A stretch of 7,712 nucleotides of DNA from Verrucomicrobiota bacterium (GCA_019241095.1 JAFAXJ010000019.1:1-7712), one strand, 5' to 3'; positions 1 through 6,482 are shown, numbered from the stretch's first letter. The notes: generated by a model from the sequence alone, not told the origin. Program-made: numbers and translations.

Positions 1-358
1 AAAGTCGATCCCTTGTTCGCTCATAGCTTCGAGCCGAGTGCGGATTCTGTTCAGTGAGGGCTTGTAACCCTTCAAAGCGTTCCTGGTAGCGATGCGAAAT
101 ACCGAGAAACCGCGATGTCGAAAATGTGTGAATAATCGCGCAGACAAATATGATCGTTGCAATCAGATTTAACGGCTCTTTTCTGATCCGGTTGAGTAAC
201 TTGTCTGGAATTGAAGTTAGTTGCTCATCCTGGTAACTATCAGTTGGTAGCGGGAATAGCCCCGCTTGGGCCTCTCCACTATGAGCCGGTATAGGAACGA
301 GAAAGAGAACTAGAATATTTACTAAAACCGACTTACTAACGCGCTTAGCCCTGAGCAT
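1..358 (-). CDS. Putative Na+/H+ antiporter-like membrane protein, N-terminal part (cut by window edge)
   Basis: An open frame starts with ATG at 358-356 and runs without a stop through 119 codons to the left edge, so only the N-terminus is visible. Residues 1-30 look like a signal peptide: basic n-region (MLRAKRVSK), hydrophobic core VLVNILVLFLVPIP, and possible cleavage after the Ala-rich stretch near AHSGEAQA. After a short soluble stretch (PLPTDSYQDEQ) comes a membrane segment at about residues 63-79 (LNLIATIIFVCAIIHTF), followed by a polar, probably helical region rich in Arg, Glu and Gln. From memory, the order signal peptide, PLP motif, then NL(I/V)AT-IF--AIIHTF resembles the putative Na+/H+ antiporters of PF07399, found in Verrucomicrobiota and Chlamydiae. 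This is recognition by eye. The gene is divergent from the transglutaminase-like gene with only 37 bp between start codons. I see no clear Shine-Dalgarno sequence. The ORF is well supported; the family name is tentative. Confidence 0.6.
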   Translation of the reverse strand, partial: MLRAKRVSKSVLVNILVLFLVPIPAHSGEAQAGLFPLPTDSYQDEQLTSIPDKLLNRIRKEPLNLIATIIFVCAIIHTFSTSRFLGISHRYQERFEGLQALTEQNPHSARSYERTRDRL

Positions 359-395
359 TCAGGACAATAGGGAGTGTCGAAGAGAAAGGTAAAGC

Positions 396-1238
396 ATGCG
401 TTTTAGGGTTTATACTCGACTGAAATATCAGGTGGCGGGTCCTGCATATTTCCTAATGAACGTCGCCGTCGCGAAGAATAAGCTTCAAAGTGTGCTTGAG
501 GAGTCGTTTCAGACATCGGCGAAACAGACAGAGGAGTTCACGTTAGATCCAGCTGGTAAACGAATTCATCGCCTGACGGTTGGTGACGGAAATCTGGAAA
601 TTTCTTATCAAGCTACCGTGGAATGTTTCCACGAGACTTTGGGAGTGGACTCTCTTCCGGTACTATCCGTCGACGCATTGCCGTCGGACGTGACCGGCTT
701 TCTTTACCCCAGCCGATTTTGTCAATCTGATTTGCTGGCCAGACTCACTGTGCATCAATTTGGGTCTATTGCACCGGGCTTTGAACGCGTAACGGCAATC
801 TGCAATTGGCTTTACAAAAACGTTGAATATCTGGGTGGCGTCACCACATCCTCCACGTCCGCATTTGATACTGCTACTGAGATGGCCGGAGTTTGCAGAG
901 ACTTTGCTCACCTTGCAATTGCTTTCTGCCGAGCATCCGGAATACCGGCCCGATTTGTTAGCGCGTACGCATATGGGTTGAATCCTCCAGATTTTCATGC
1001 GCATTTCGAAGCATTTCTCGGAGGTCGATGGCTCCTTTTTGATCCAACTAGACTTGCACCCCAGACAAGCCTGATTCGTATCGGGACTGGGCAAGACGCA
1101 GCCGATACCTCCTTTGCTACTATATTTGGCGCCGCTCAACTTCAACAAATGGAAATAGGAATGCAGCTTGCCGACTCATCTCAACCCGCACCGGAATACA
1201 CAGTCGCAGCGATATCAAATCTGCCGTCTTTTTCCTGA
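396..1238 (+). CDS. Transglutaminase-like (cysteine protease fold) family protein
   Basis: A 280-residue protein with the bacterial transglutaminase-like layout. The N-terminal beta-rich region (about 1-110, beginning MRFRVYTRLKYQVAGPAYF) resembles the Bact_transglu_N domain, and the transglutaminase core spans about 125-220. The triad is readable: Cys167 in GVCRDFAHLAIAFCR, His201 in DFHAHFEAFLGGRW (the HAxxE position) and Asp216 in LFDPT. A further family mark is SGIPARFVSAYAYG at 181-194. There is no signal peptide or membrane segment, so it is probably cytosolic. Members of this family are thought to be peptidases or amidases rather than true cross-linking enzymes; the substrate is unknown. 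ATG at 396 is preceded by AAAGGT (385-390) at suitable spacing. The stop TGA (1236-1238) abuts a long palindrome. It is divergent from the membrane protein gene and convergent with HPr, so it is probably transcribed alone. The family is clear; the biological role is not. Confidence 0.9.
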   Translation: MRFRVYTRLKYQVAGPAYFLMNVAVAKNKLQSVLEESFQTSAKQTEEFTLDPAGKRIHRLTVGDGNLEISYQATVECFHETLGVDSLPVLSVDALPSDVTGFLYPSRFCQSDLLARLTVHQFGSIAPGFERVTAICNWLYKNVEYLGGVTTSSTSAFDTATEMAGVCRDFAHLAIAFCRASGIPARFVSAYAYGLNPPDFHAHFEAFLGGRWLLFDPTRLAPQTSLIRIGTGQDAADTSFATIFGAAQLQQMEIGMQLADSSQPAPEYTVAAISNLPSFS

Positions 1239-1407
1239 CGCACCGGAGAGCAAGGCTCCGATGCGCTAGGCTCCTCGTGAAGAGCGAAGGTCTTTCATTA
1301 CGTACTTCCGCGCACGGAAGCGAAGTCAGCGCTTCGTTGGAAGTAAAGGCCCCTGATGTCTTCTCAAAGGCGCCTAGAACGCGGCGAAGCGTTGCTCTCC
1401 GGTGCGT
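1238..1407. repeat. 170-bp imperfect palindrome with perfect 16-bp inverted ends (MITE- or REP-like)
   Basis: Bases 1239-1253 (CGCACCGGAGAGCAA) are the exact reverse complement of 1392-1406; adding A1238/T1407 makes 16 paired bases. The pairing continues inward almost without break: 1255-1257 with 1388-1390, 1259-1260 with 1385-1386, 1263-1265 with 1380-1382, CTAGGC 1266-1271 with 1372-1377, GAAGA 1279-1283 with 1359-1363, TACTTCC 1303-1309 with 1339-1345, and a central stem GAAGCG 1317-1322 with 1330-1335. All pairs share a centre near 1320-1326, so a single-stranded copy would fold into one long hairpin. It fills the gap between two convergent genes. No T-run follows the stem on either strand, which argues against an ordinary intrinsic terminator. 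A miniature inverted-repeat element or large REP/BIME-like repeat is the best reading. No transposase or clear target duplication is seen. The structure is certain; its class is inferred. Confidence 0.75.
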
Positions 1408-1428
1408 TGAAGAAGGCGACCAGCCGGC

Positions 1429-1719
1429 CTAAAACCCCTTTTCGCTCAACTCGCCGATACAACGCTCGATCGCTGCTATCGCCTTTTCTGCATCTACACC
1501 CTCCGCCTGGACGACTATCTCCGCTCCCTTCCGGATATCCGCACTCATAATGTCCATGATACTCTGGCCAGAACAGGTCCGGCCATTTGCAGTAATCGTA
1601 ATCTGACTTTTGAAACGCATCGCACAACGCACTAATTCGCTCGCCGGCCTGGCATGCAAGCCGCCCTCGTTTGAAATGCACATTGTCTTTGTTAATGCTT
1701 TTTTATCGGCAGTTTGCAT
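1429..1719 (-). CDS. HPr family phosphocarrier protein
   Basis: A 96-residue protein, slightly longer than the usual 85-90 of HPr. The phosphorylation site is intact: GGLHARPASELV with His22 equivalent to His15 of classical HPr. The second regulatory site is also present: SGQSIMDIMSAD places Ser53 at the position phosphorylated by HPr kinase (Ser46 in Gram-positive HPr). The end, KGAEIVVQAEGVDAEKAIAAIERCI, is the usual beta strand and final helix. HPr carries phosphate from enzyme I to sugar-specific PTS enzymes or acts as a regulator; it is cytosolic. No enzyme I, EIIA or HPr kinase gene is visible here, so it may have a regulatory rather than transport role. The ATG at 1719-1717 is kept because the later ATG at 1683 would remove most of the first beta strand. 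No strong Shine-Dalgarno sequence is seen. A small unrecognised ORF lies 113 bp upstream on the same strand. Confidence 0.93.
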   Translation of the reverse strand: MQTADKKALTKTMCISNEGGLHARPASELVRCAMRFKSQITITANGRTCSGQSIMDIMSADIRKGAEIVVQAEGVDAEKAIAAIERCIGELSEKGF

Positions 1720-1794
1720 GACTTTCGTTCGGGTTACTCAAACCCTACATTGACGGTTTTACTGCACAGGAAAGGAGGTAAACTATTTTATTAG

Positions 1795-1846
1795 CAGACG
1801 AGTCCGCCGAATGTTACCAGCACCGATCCTTGCTACACCTCGTCTG
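1795..1846. repeat. Inverted repeat CAGACGAG / CTCGTCTG in the gap upstream of HPr
   Basis: CAGACGAG (1795-1802) is a perfect reverse complement of CTCGTCTG (1839-1846), with a 36-base loop holding a smaller nested stem (AGCA 1819-1822 with TGCT 1831-1834). The right arm lies in the last codons of the minus-strand small ORF and includes the region of its stop codon. On the plus strand a T5 run (1853-1857) follows six bases after the stem; on the minus strand no T-run follows. It might influence transcription or mRNA stability between the small ORF and HPr, but an eight-base match with a long loop could also be chance. Confidence 0.35.
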
Positions 1847-2099
1847 AAGCGGTTTTTGTAAAATCCTCTTCTTCGATTTCCTCGATCCTTCGAACATGAG
1901 GGTTCTCACAGCAGAGTTCAAGAAACCTGTCCCGGAATGCTTCTGACTGGAGTTCCAGAACGAGGAGTTGACTATTTGCGTTTCGCTTACGCGCCCATCC
2001 AAGAATCCACTTTAAATACGCTACCGGAGGGAATACATGGAATTGATAAAAAGCGGCCTCTTCGGTTTGGAATGTGATGCGGAAACAATATCTGGCCAT
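1833..2099 (-). CDS. Small hypothetical protein
   Basis: An 88-residue ORF from ATG 2099-2097 to TAG 1835-1833; a GTG two codons upstream (2105) is an alternative start. I do not recognise the family. The sequence looks like a real protein: codon choice is ordinary, hydrophobic and aromatic residues are spread as in a folded domain (RITFQTEEAAFYQFHVFPP, then WILGWARKR), a likely beta strand NSQLLVLELQ is followed by a likely helix SEAFRDRFLELCCENP, and the end is strongly acidic (RRIEEIEEEDF). That alternation of strand and helix could suit a small ferredoxin-like fold, which is a guess. There is no signal peptide or membrane segment. It lies upstream of HPr on the same strand with 113 bp between and could share a transcript with it. 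It is divergent from the dehydrogenase gene. No Shine-Dalgarno sequence is evident, which lowers confidence. Confidence 0.5.
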   Translation of the reverse strand: MARYCFRITFQTEEAAFYQFHVFPPVAYLKWILGWARKRNANSQLLVLELQSEAFRDRFLELCCENPHVRRIEEIEEEDFTKTASDEV

Positions 2100-2172
2100 G
2101 CGCACGGTTCGAAATTTTAAGCCTTTAGTAACGTTCGATCGCCAGGATGTCGCAAGTTTTTTGGAGGCCTTT

Positions 2173-2200
2173 TTGAAGAGTTAATCGATGATGCTATTTT
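2173..2200 (+). promoter_or_regulatory. Weak candidate sigma-70-type promoter for the dehydrogenase/ThuA pair
   Basis: In the 180-bp gap between divergent genes, TTGAAG (2173-2178) and TATTTT (2195-2200) are separated by 16 bases. Each hexamer matches the bacterial consensus at four of six positions. Transcription would begin near 2207, giving a leader of about 80 bases before the GTG start at 2286. The match is modest and no operator-like palindrome was found nearby, so this is only a candidate. Confidence 0.22.
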
Positions 2201-2271
2201 CACGAATTTGGCGGCCAAATGGGATTTTGAGAGACTGGAATCCGGTCATGCGTAGGTTGCTCACAATGAAG

Positions 2272-2276
2272 AAGGA
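2272..2276 (+). promoter_or_regulatory. Ribosome binding site supporting the GTG start of the dehydrogenase
   Basis: AAGGA lies nine bases before GTG 2286. It supports the GTG as the start even though ATG codons occur in another frame just upstream; from GTG the protein begins MKVGIIGTG, directly at the first strand of the Rossmann fold, as expected for this family. Confidence 0.6.
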
Positions 2277-2285
2277 AAGCTTGGC

Positions 2286-3368
2286 GTGAAAGTCGGAATC
2301 ATCGGCACAGGCGTTATAAGTCGGGCGTACCTGCTTGCGGCTCAAATGTTTCCGCAAATTGAAATAACTAGTTGTGCAGATGTAGTTGCGGCCGCTGCGG
2401 AAACACGAGCCAAAGAGTTTGGTATTCGCGCACAAACACCCGATGCATTGATCTCTGACGATGAAATTGAGTTGGTGCTCAATCTAACGACGCCACAAAG
2501 CCATGCATCTGTTTCTCTCCAAGCTTTGCAAGCCGGTAAGCATGTCTATGTGGAAAAGCCACTTGCACTATCGACAAAGGAAGCGCAGTCGCTCTTGGCA
2601 GAAGCGAAAGGACGCAATCTCCGGATCGGTTGTGCTCCTGACACATTTCTAGGAGCCGGTCAGCAAACGGCACGGAACGTCATTGACTCTGGCGCGATCG
2701 GCACCCCGATCGCCGGTACCGCCGCTATGATGGTACCAGGTCACGAAAGGTGGCACCCTAATCCAGATTTCTTTTATCAGCCGGGAGGTGGCCCGGTCTT
2801 TGACATGGGGCCCTATTACATTACAGCATTGATCAATCTCTTTGGACCAATCTCGCACGTCCATTCGGTTGCTCGTAAAGGCTTTGAAAACCGTTCTATT
2901 GCTACCGGCCCAAGGCAAGGCCAGACATTCCCGGTGACCATTCTTACGCACTTTCATTCTCTACTCGAGTTTGAGACTGGGCCGGTTGTCAGCTTTGTGG
3001 CAAGTTTCGACATACAAGTTCATAGTCATGTCCCAATCGAACTCTATGGAACGGAAGGAACCCTCCAAGTACCGGATCCGAATATTTTCGGCGGCAATGT
3101 CCGGGTTTTCGGAAACAAACAACGATGGTTAGACATCGCCCATACTCATGGATTCGGTGATCAAGATTATCGAAGCATCGGTTTGGTGGAAATGGTCGAT
3201 TCGATTGCAGCAGGGCGGCATCACCGGGCTTCGGAGACGCTTGCTTACCATGTTCTGGAGGTAATGGAAGCAATTGTGCAGGGGGGAGCAACTGACGGAG
3301 CAATCAAATCACGTTGTGAACGGCCGGCATCCCTCTGTCCGAGGCCTCCTTTAAGGATTATAGAATGA
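2286..3368 (+). CDS. Gfo/Idh/MocA family NAD(P)-dependent sugar oxidoreductase
   Basis: A 360-residue cytosolic dehydrogenase. The N-terminal Rossmann fold starts at once: KVGIIGTGVISRAYL with the glycine-rich dinucleotide loop at residues 7-9. The family EKP motif is at 90-92 (VYVEKPLALS), followed by CAPDTFLGAGQQTARN at about 116-131 and the C-terminal substrate domain with GGGPVFDMGPYYITALINLFGP (168-188) and IELYGTEGTLQVPDPNIFGG. The length is normal. Members oxidise or reduce sugars, inositols and related polyols using NAD(P). The next gene is ThuA-like and overlaps by four bases (ATGA), so the two are translationally coupled. In rhizobia the similar pair ThuA/ThuB converts trehalose and other disaccharides to 3-keto forms; by analogy this enzyme may oxidise a sugar or glycoside at C3, but the substrate cannot be read from sequence. 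The start is GTG with AAGGA upstream. Confidence 0.93.
   Translation: MKVGIIGTGVISRAYLLAAQMFPQIEITSCADVVAAAAETRAKEFGIRAQTPDALISDDEIELVLNLTTPQSHASVSLQALQAGKHVYVEKPLALSTKEAQSLLAEAKGRNLRIGCAPDTFLGAGQQTARNVIDSGAIGTPIAGTAAMMVPGHERWHPNPDFFYQPGGGPVFDMGPYYITALINLFGPISHVHSVARKGFENRSIATGPRQGQTFPVTILTHFHSLLEFETGPVVSFVASFDIQVHSHVPIELYGTEGTLQVPDPNIFGGNVRVFGNKQRWLDIAHTHGFGDQDYRSIGLVEMVDSIAAGRHHRASETLAYHVLEVMEAIVQGGATDGAIKSRCERPASLCPRPPLRIIE
3353..3357 (+). promoter_or_regulatory. Ribosome binding site of the ThuA-like gene
   Basis: AAGGA sits seven bases before ATG 3365, inside the last codons of the dehydrogenase gene. With the ATGA stop/start overlap (3365-3368) this indicates coupled translation of the two genes. 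Confidence 0.65.
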
Positions 3369-4006
3369 AAGCTTTAATTGTCTGGGGAGGCTGGGAAGGC
3401 CATCAGCCGCGGGAATGCGCTGCTATTTTAGAAGAAAGCTTGCGGACCGATGGGGCGGATGTGACCACAAGCAATGAGACTACGGCCTTCGTCGATTCGG
3501 ACCTGGGTAAATTCGACCTGGTCGTACCGATATTCACCATGGGGACGATCGCTCGGGAAGAATCACAAAATCTATCCCGTACGATTCGTGAAGGGACGGG
3601 TTTGGCGGGCTTTCATGGTGGGATGGGGGATAGTTTCCGTTCAGATACCGACTATCAGTTTATGGTGGGCGGCCAGTGGGTAGCTCATCCAGGTAATGTT
3701 ATCGATTATGAGGTGAACATCGTAGACACCTCCGATCCGATTATGGATGGTATTACCGATTTTGCCTATCATTCGGAGCAATACTATATGCATGTTGATC
3801 CGTCGAACCACGTGTTAGCAACCACGACTTTCTCCGGAGAGTATTGCGACTGGATCGCCGGGGTTGTAATGCCGGTGGTCTGGAAACGGCGCCACGGACT
3901 TGGGCGCGTGTTCTATAGTTCGTTAGGTCACAAAGCAGCCGAATTCCAGTGCGAACCTATGCTGAAAATCCTGCAGCGCGGAATGCGTTGGGCTGCGCGT
4001 CAGTAG
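3365..4006 (+). CDS. ThuA-like domain protein (trehalose-utilisation family)
   Basis: A 213-residue protein matching a whole ThuA-like domain (class I glutamine amidotransferase-like fold), the normal length. Recognisable stretches in order are KALIVWGGWEGHQP (2-15), LVVPIFTMG (52-60), GLAGFHGGMGDSFR (78-91), GGQWVAHPG (102-110), HSEQYYMHVDPSNHVLATTT (136-155), MPVVWKRRHGLGRVFYSSLG (169-188) and GMRWAAR near the end. The nucleophilic cysteine of true amidotransferases is not in the usual place, as is typical for ThuA. There is no signal peptide, so it is cytosolic. ThuA of Sinorhizobium works with the dehydrogenase ThuB in making 3-keto derivatives of trehalose-type sugars; its exact chemistry is less well settled. 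The overlap with the dehydrogenase gene strongly suggests the two act in the same pathway. I avoid the symbol thuA because the substrate here is not known. It converges with the GH1 gene, 71 bp apart. Confidence 0.92.
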   Translation: MKALIVWGGWEGHQPRECAAILEESLRTDGADVTTSNETTAFVDSDLGKFDLVVPIFTMGTIAREESQNLSRTIREGTGLAGFHGGMGDSFRSDTDYQFMVGGQWVAHPGNVIDYEVNIVDTSDPIMDGITDFAYHSEQYYMHVDPSNHVLATTTFSGEYCDWIAGVVMPVVWKRRHGLGRVFYSSLGHKAAEFQCEPMLKILQRGMRWAARQ

Positions 4007-4077
4007 AGCATCGGCTTCTACGAGACCGACAGATCCCATGGATCCCATCGGACTTTATGCGTGGACGAATCGTCGCC
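4007..4077. other. Convergent gap between the ThuA-like and GH1 genes
   Basis: This 71-bp gap separates two converging transcripts. It contains a small palindrome, GACGA-A-TCGTC (4064-4074), and a short direct repeat of GATCCCAT (4032-4039 and 4041-4048). Neither is followed by a T-run on either strand, so no intrinsic terminator can be called here. Confidence 0.5.
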
Positions 4078-5403
4078 TTAGCTCAAATGGCGATTCTTCT
4101 CAATAAACTCCCGATACCAGTGATAGGAATCTTTCGGAGTGCGCTTTAGCGAATCGAAATCAACCCGAACGATCCCAAAGCGAGGTCGGTAACCGGCTGC
4201 CCATTCAAAGTTATCAATGAGCGACCATACAAAATAGCCGCGGATATCTACGCCTTTCGATCGAGCTTCGAGCATTGCGTGTACGTAACTATCAAGAAAG
4301 TCGATCCGAGCTTTGTCGTGAATTTGACCATCATCCTCAACCTGATCTTCAAAGTATGCCCCATTCTCTGTGATATAGATTGGAGGACATTGATAATTGC
4401 TATGAACCCATAGGAGGGTATCGCGAAATTCGTTCGGATTGATTTCCCAATCAAAACTGGTCCGTCGCACGTTCTTTGGCGGAGACACATTCCGTAGTCC
4501 AAGAATCCTGCTTGAGTCGGCTTCTATGTAGCTTCTCTGGTAGTGATTTATCCCCAAAAAATCAATGGCTTGCTTTGTTAGATCCAAATCTTCGGGTTTC
4601 AAAAAAGGTGCGATTTCTTGCTCAATGCGCTCTGGATAGGAGCCGGAGAGCAGCGGCCCTAAAAAAGAGCCGTTCCAAAAATCATCATGACGGGCTGACA
4701 TTTCAGCAGATTCCTCCGAATCATCTGCCGGCAGACTTCGCTGCAGATTCAGCGTAGTTCCTAAGAGCAGATGACTATCTACATTGCGCAGTGCGCGGAT
4801 CGCCGCCCCTTGGGCCAGATTTAAGTGGTGCGTCGTAGCCCAGAATGCTTTTAGGTCTTTCACTCCTGGCGCATGGAATCCCTCTGCATGGCCTGCCCAT
4901 GCAAAAACCGACGGCTCGTTCAGCATTATCCAGTAGCGGACCCTGTCGGCTAACTTATTAGCGGTGATAACAGCATAATCGGTGAACCAACCTGCAATAT
5001 CCCGGTTCGTAAATCCGCCTATGTCCTGCAAAGGTTGAGGTAGATCCCAATGAAAAAGGGTAACAAAGGGCTGAATCTCATTTTGAAGCAACTCGTCAAT
5101 CAAACGTTCATAAAAATCGAACCCTTGCTGGCTGAGTTTGCCTCGGCCTGATGGTATCACCCGCGACCAGGATATGGAAAAGCGATATCCATTGGCTCCC
5201 AGGTTACGCAGCAGTTGAACATCTTCCTTATAGCGATGGTAATGATCGCACGCTATATCACCCGTCTCGGCGCGTTCAATTTTGCCGGGCGTATGCGAGA
5301 AAGTATCCCAAATTGATTGAGTTCTGCCCGCTTCTGTAACGGCGCCTTCGATCTGGTAACTTGCCGTTGCTGCGCCCCAAATAAATAGAGATGAGTTAGA
5401 CAT
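4078..5403 (-). CDS. GH1 family beta-glucosidase (cytosolic)
   Basis: A 441-residue glycoside hydrolase family 1 enzyme, a full (beta/alpha)8 barrel of normal length. The N-terminal family signature FIWGAATASYQIEGA is at 7-21, with Gln17 placed to bind the glycone. The acid/base glutamate is Glu163 in MLNEP and the nucleophile is Glu346 in YITENGA. Other active-site marks are YRFSISWSR (73-81), FHWDLPQPL (117-125) and FVWSLIDNFEWAAGY (391-405). It hydrolyses beta-linked glucosides or related glycosides with retention. There is no signal peptide, so it acts on imported substrate. It is the last gene of an operon after the sugar ABC permease, whose stop is 27 bp upstream. ATG 5403 gives a normal N-terminus, but I see no Shine-Dalgarno sequence before it, so translation may depend on the upstream gene. 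Beta-glucosidase is the best call; beta-galactosidase or fucosidase side activity cannot be excluded. Confidence 0.95.
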   Translation of the reverse strand: MSNSSLFIWGAATASYQIEGAVTEAGRTQSIWDTFSHTPGKIERAETGDIACDHYHRYKEDVQLLRNLGANGYRFSISWSRVIPSGRGKLSQQGFDFYERLIDELLQNEIQPFVTLFHWDLPQPLQDIGGFTNRDIAGWFTDYAVITANKLADRVRYWIMLNEPSVFAWAGHAEGFHAPGVKDLKAFWATTHHLNLAQGAAIRALRNVDSHLLLGTTLNLQRSLPADDSEESAEMSARHDDFWNGSFLGPLLSGSYPERIEQEIAPFLKPEDLDLTKQAIDFLGINHYQRSYIEADSSRILGLRNVSPPKNVRRTSFDWEINPNEFRDTLLWVHSNYQCPPIYITENGAYFEDQVEDDGQIHDKARIDFLDSYVHAMLEARSKGVDIRGYFVWSLIDNFEWAAGYRPRFGIVRVDFDSLKRTPKDSYHWYREFIEKNRHLS

Positions 5404-5430
5404 AATTTTCAGCTATAGTTAGTGCAGTTG

Positions 5431-6477
5431 CTATTTTTGTGATCCCGCAACAGCAAGCTCTGGTACGGTTTTGATATCGATTCTCGCTTCTCGAGCTCGT
5501 CGGCGCGCCGCCAGGATCTGGTCAAATACGACGGCTATCAGGATAACCCCGCCCATGACGACAAACTCGAGAGAGCTGTCTATACCTTGCAAGTTCACTA
5601 TGTTGCGAAGCAGTTGAATCATCGCTGTCCCGATGAAAATTCCGAGCACGCTGCCTTCGCTGCCTCGTAAACTGCATCCACCAAGAACCGCTGCGGCGAC
5701 GGCATATAGTTCAAAAAAACTCCCATGGCTAGCGGGCGATATCGAGTTCGTATAAAATCCGAGTAGAATCGCAGAAATGCCCGTCAGAAATCCGCATAAC
5801 ACATAAGCACTTGTAACAATCGCCTTGGTATTTATTCCAGAGTAGAGCGCTGCTTCCTCGTTCCGGCCTATCGCGAACAAGTAGCGCCCGTAAACGGAGA
5901 CGTGTAGTACGAGAGCCATCACAACGCAAACAACAAGAAACACAATAAAAGGAGCTGGAACATTGAAAATTACTCCGGTCGCAAGGGTTCGCAGTAACTC
6001 GTACGAGGTATCGCCGCCGAAGCCGACGGTCTGATCCTGGGACAAGAACCTGGCTAGTCCGCGGTAGCAAAGCAATCCGCATAAGGTTATAACAAACGGC
6101 TGAAGGGCCATTCGCGAGATAAGCAATCCATTGATTAACCCAATAAGCATCGCGAGAGCCACAATGATCACCACGGCGATGGGCCACGAAAGATTGTAAG
6201 GCTGCCCTAGCAGAAACGCCATAATCACGCCTAGCAGTGCGAAAACCGATCCGATCGATAAATCGATACCGCCCGTGATGATCACGATACCCATAGCAAT
6301 GCTGAAAATGCCAAAGATCCCGATTGATCGAGTCAGGTTGAGCAGGTTCGCCTGACCCAGAAAAACCGGATTGACTAGCGTGGTGGAAAAGCCCCTCTCA
6401 AAGGCTTCAAGCAACGCGTACCCGAAAAAGAGCGCTAAAAAGATGAGAACCATTCCCAGTTCTTTTTTCTGCCTCAC
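5431..6477 (-). CDS. Sugar ABC transporter permease, RbsC/CUT2 type
   Basis: A very hydrophobic protein of 348 residues (from GTG 6477), the size of ribose/xylose/galactose permeases of the BPD_transp_2 family, with about eight to ten membrane segments. Family marks are MGIVIITGGIDLSIGSVFAL (62-81), MALQPFVITLCGLL (123-136), the coupling loop FAIGRNEEAALYSGIN (201-216) that contacts the ATPase, and VLGGCSLRGSEGSVLG (264-279). It forms the inner-membrane channel for a sugar handed over by a periplasmic binding protein. The frame is open from TTG 6489, but GGAGG at 6483-6487 sits five bases before GTG 6477, so GTG 6477 is the better start. The ATPase gene ends 16 bp upstream and GH1 begins 27 bp downstream, giving an operon. 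CUT2 systems usually carry monosaccharides; the GH1 neighbour suggests a glycoside may be carried here. Confidence 0.93.
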   Translation of the reverse strand: MRQKKELGMVLIFLALFFGYALLEAFERGFSTTLVNPVFLGQANLLNLTRSIGIFGIFSIAMGIVIITGGIDLSIGSVFALLGVIMAFLLGQPYNLSWPIAVVIIVALAMLIGLINGLLISRMALQPFVITLCGLLCYRGLARFLSQDQTVGFGGDTSYELLRTLATGVIFNVPAPFIVFLVVCVVMALVLHVSVYGRYLFAIGRNEEAALYSGINTKAIVTSAYVLCGFLTGISAILLGFYTNSISPASHGSFFELYAVAAAVLGGCSLRGSEGSVLGIFIGTAMIQLLRNIVNLQGIDSSLEFVVMGGVILIAVVFDQILAARRRAREARIDIKTVPELAVAGSQK

Positions 6478-6482
6478 ATCTA

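Noticed and set aside
663..1148. 161-codon open frame on the minus strand
   Set aside because: It lies wholly antisense to the transglutaminase-like gene, its translation is rich in Cys, Ser and Arg without a recognisable domain, and the plus-strand gene has an intact catalytic triad.
1356..1550. 64-codon plus-strand frame and 105-codon minus-strand frame around HPr
   Set aside because: Both overlap the clear HPr gene in other frames and the right arm of the palindrome. Their translations are low-complexity (Arg, Ser, Pro or Gly-rich) with no domain.
1795..1815. Resemblance of GACGAGTCCGCCGAA to a hammerhead ribozyme core
   Set aside because: The required CUGANGA core reads CAGACGA, the GAAA box is incomplete, and the needed flanking helices are not present.
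2050..2184. Plus-strand open stretch ending at TAA 2182 (LVTFDRQDVASFLEAFLKS at its end)
   Set aside because: It looks slightly protein-like, but it has no good start or ribosome binding site, overlaps the small minus-strand ORF, and matches nothing I know.
5729..6187. 152-codon minus-strand frame inside the permease gene
   Set aside because: It is a shadow in another frame of the same strand. The permease frame has the membrane segments and family motifs.
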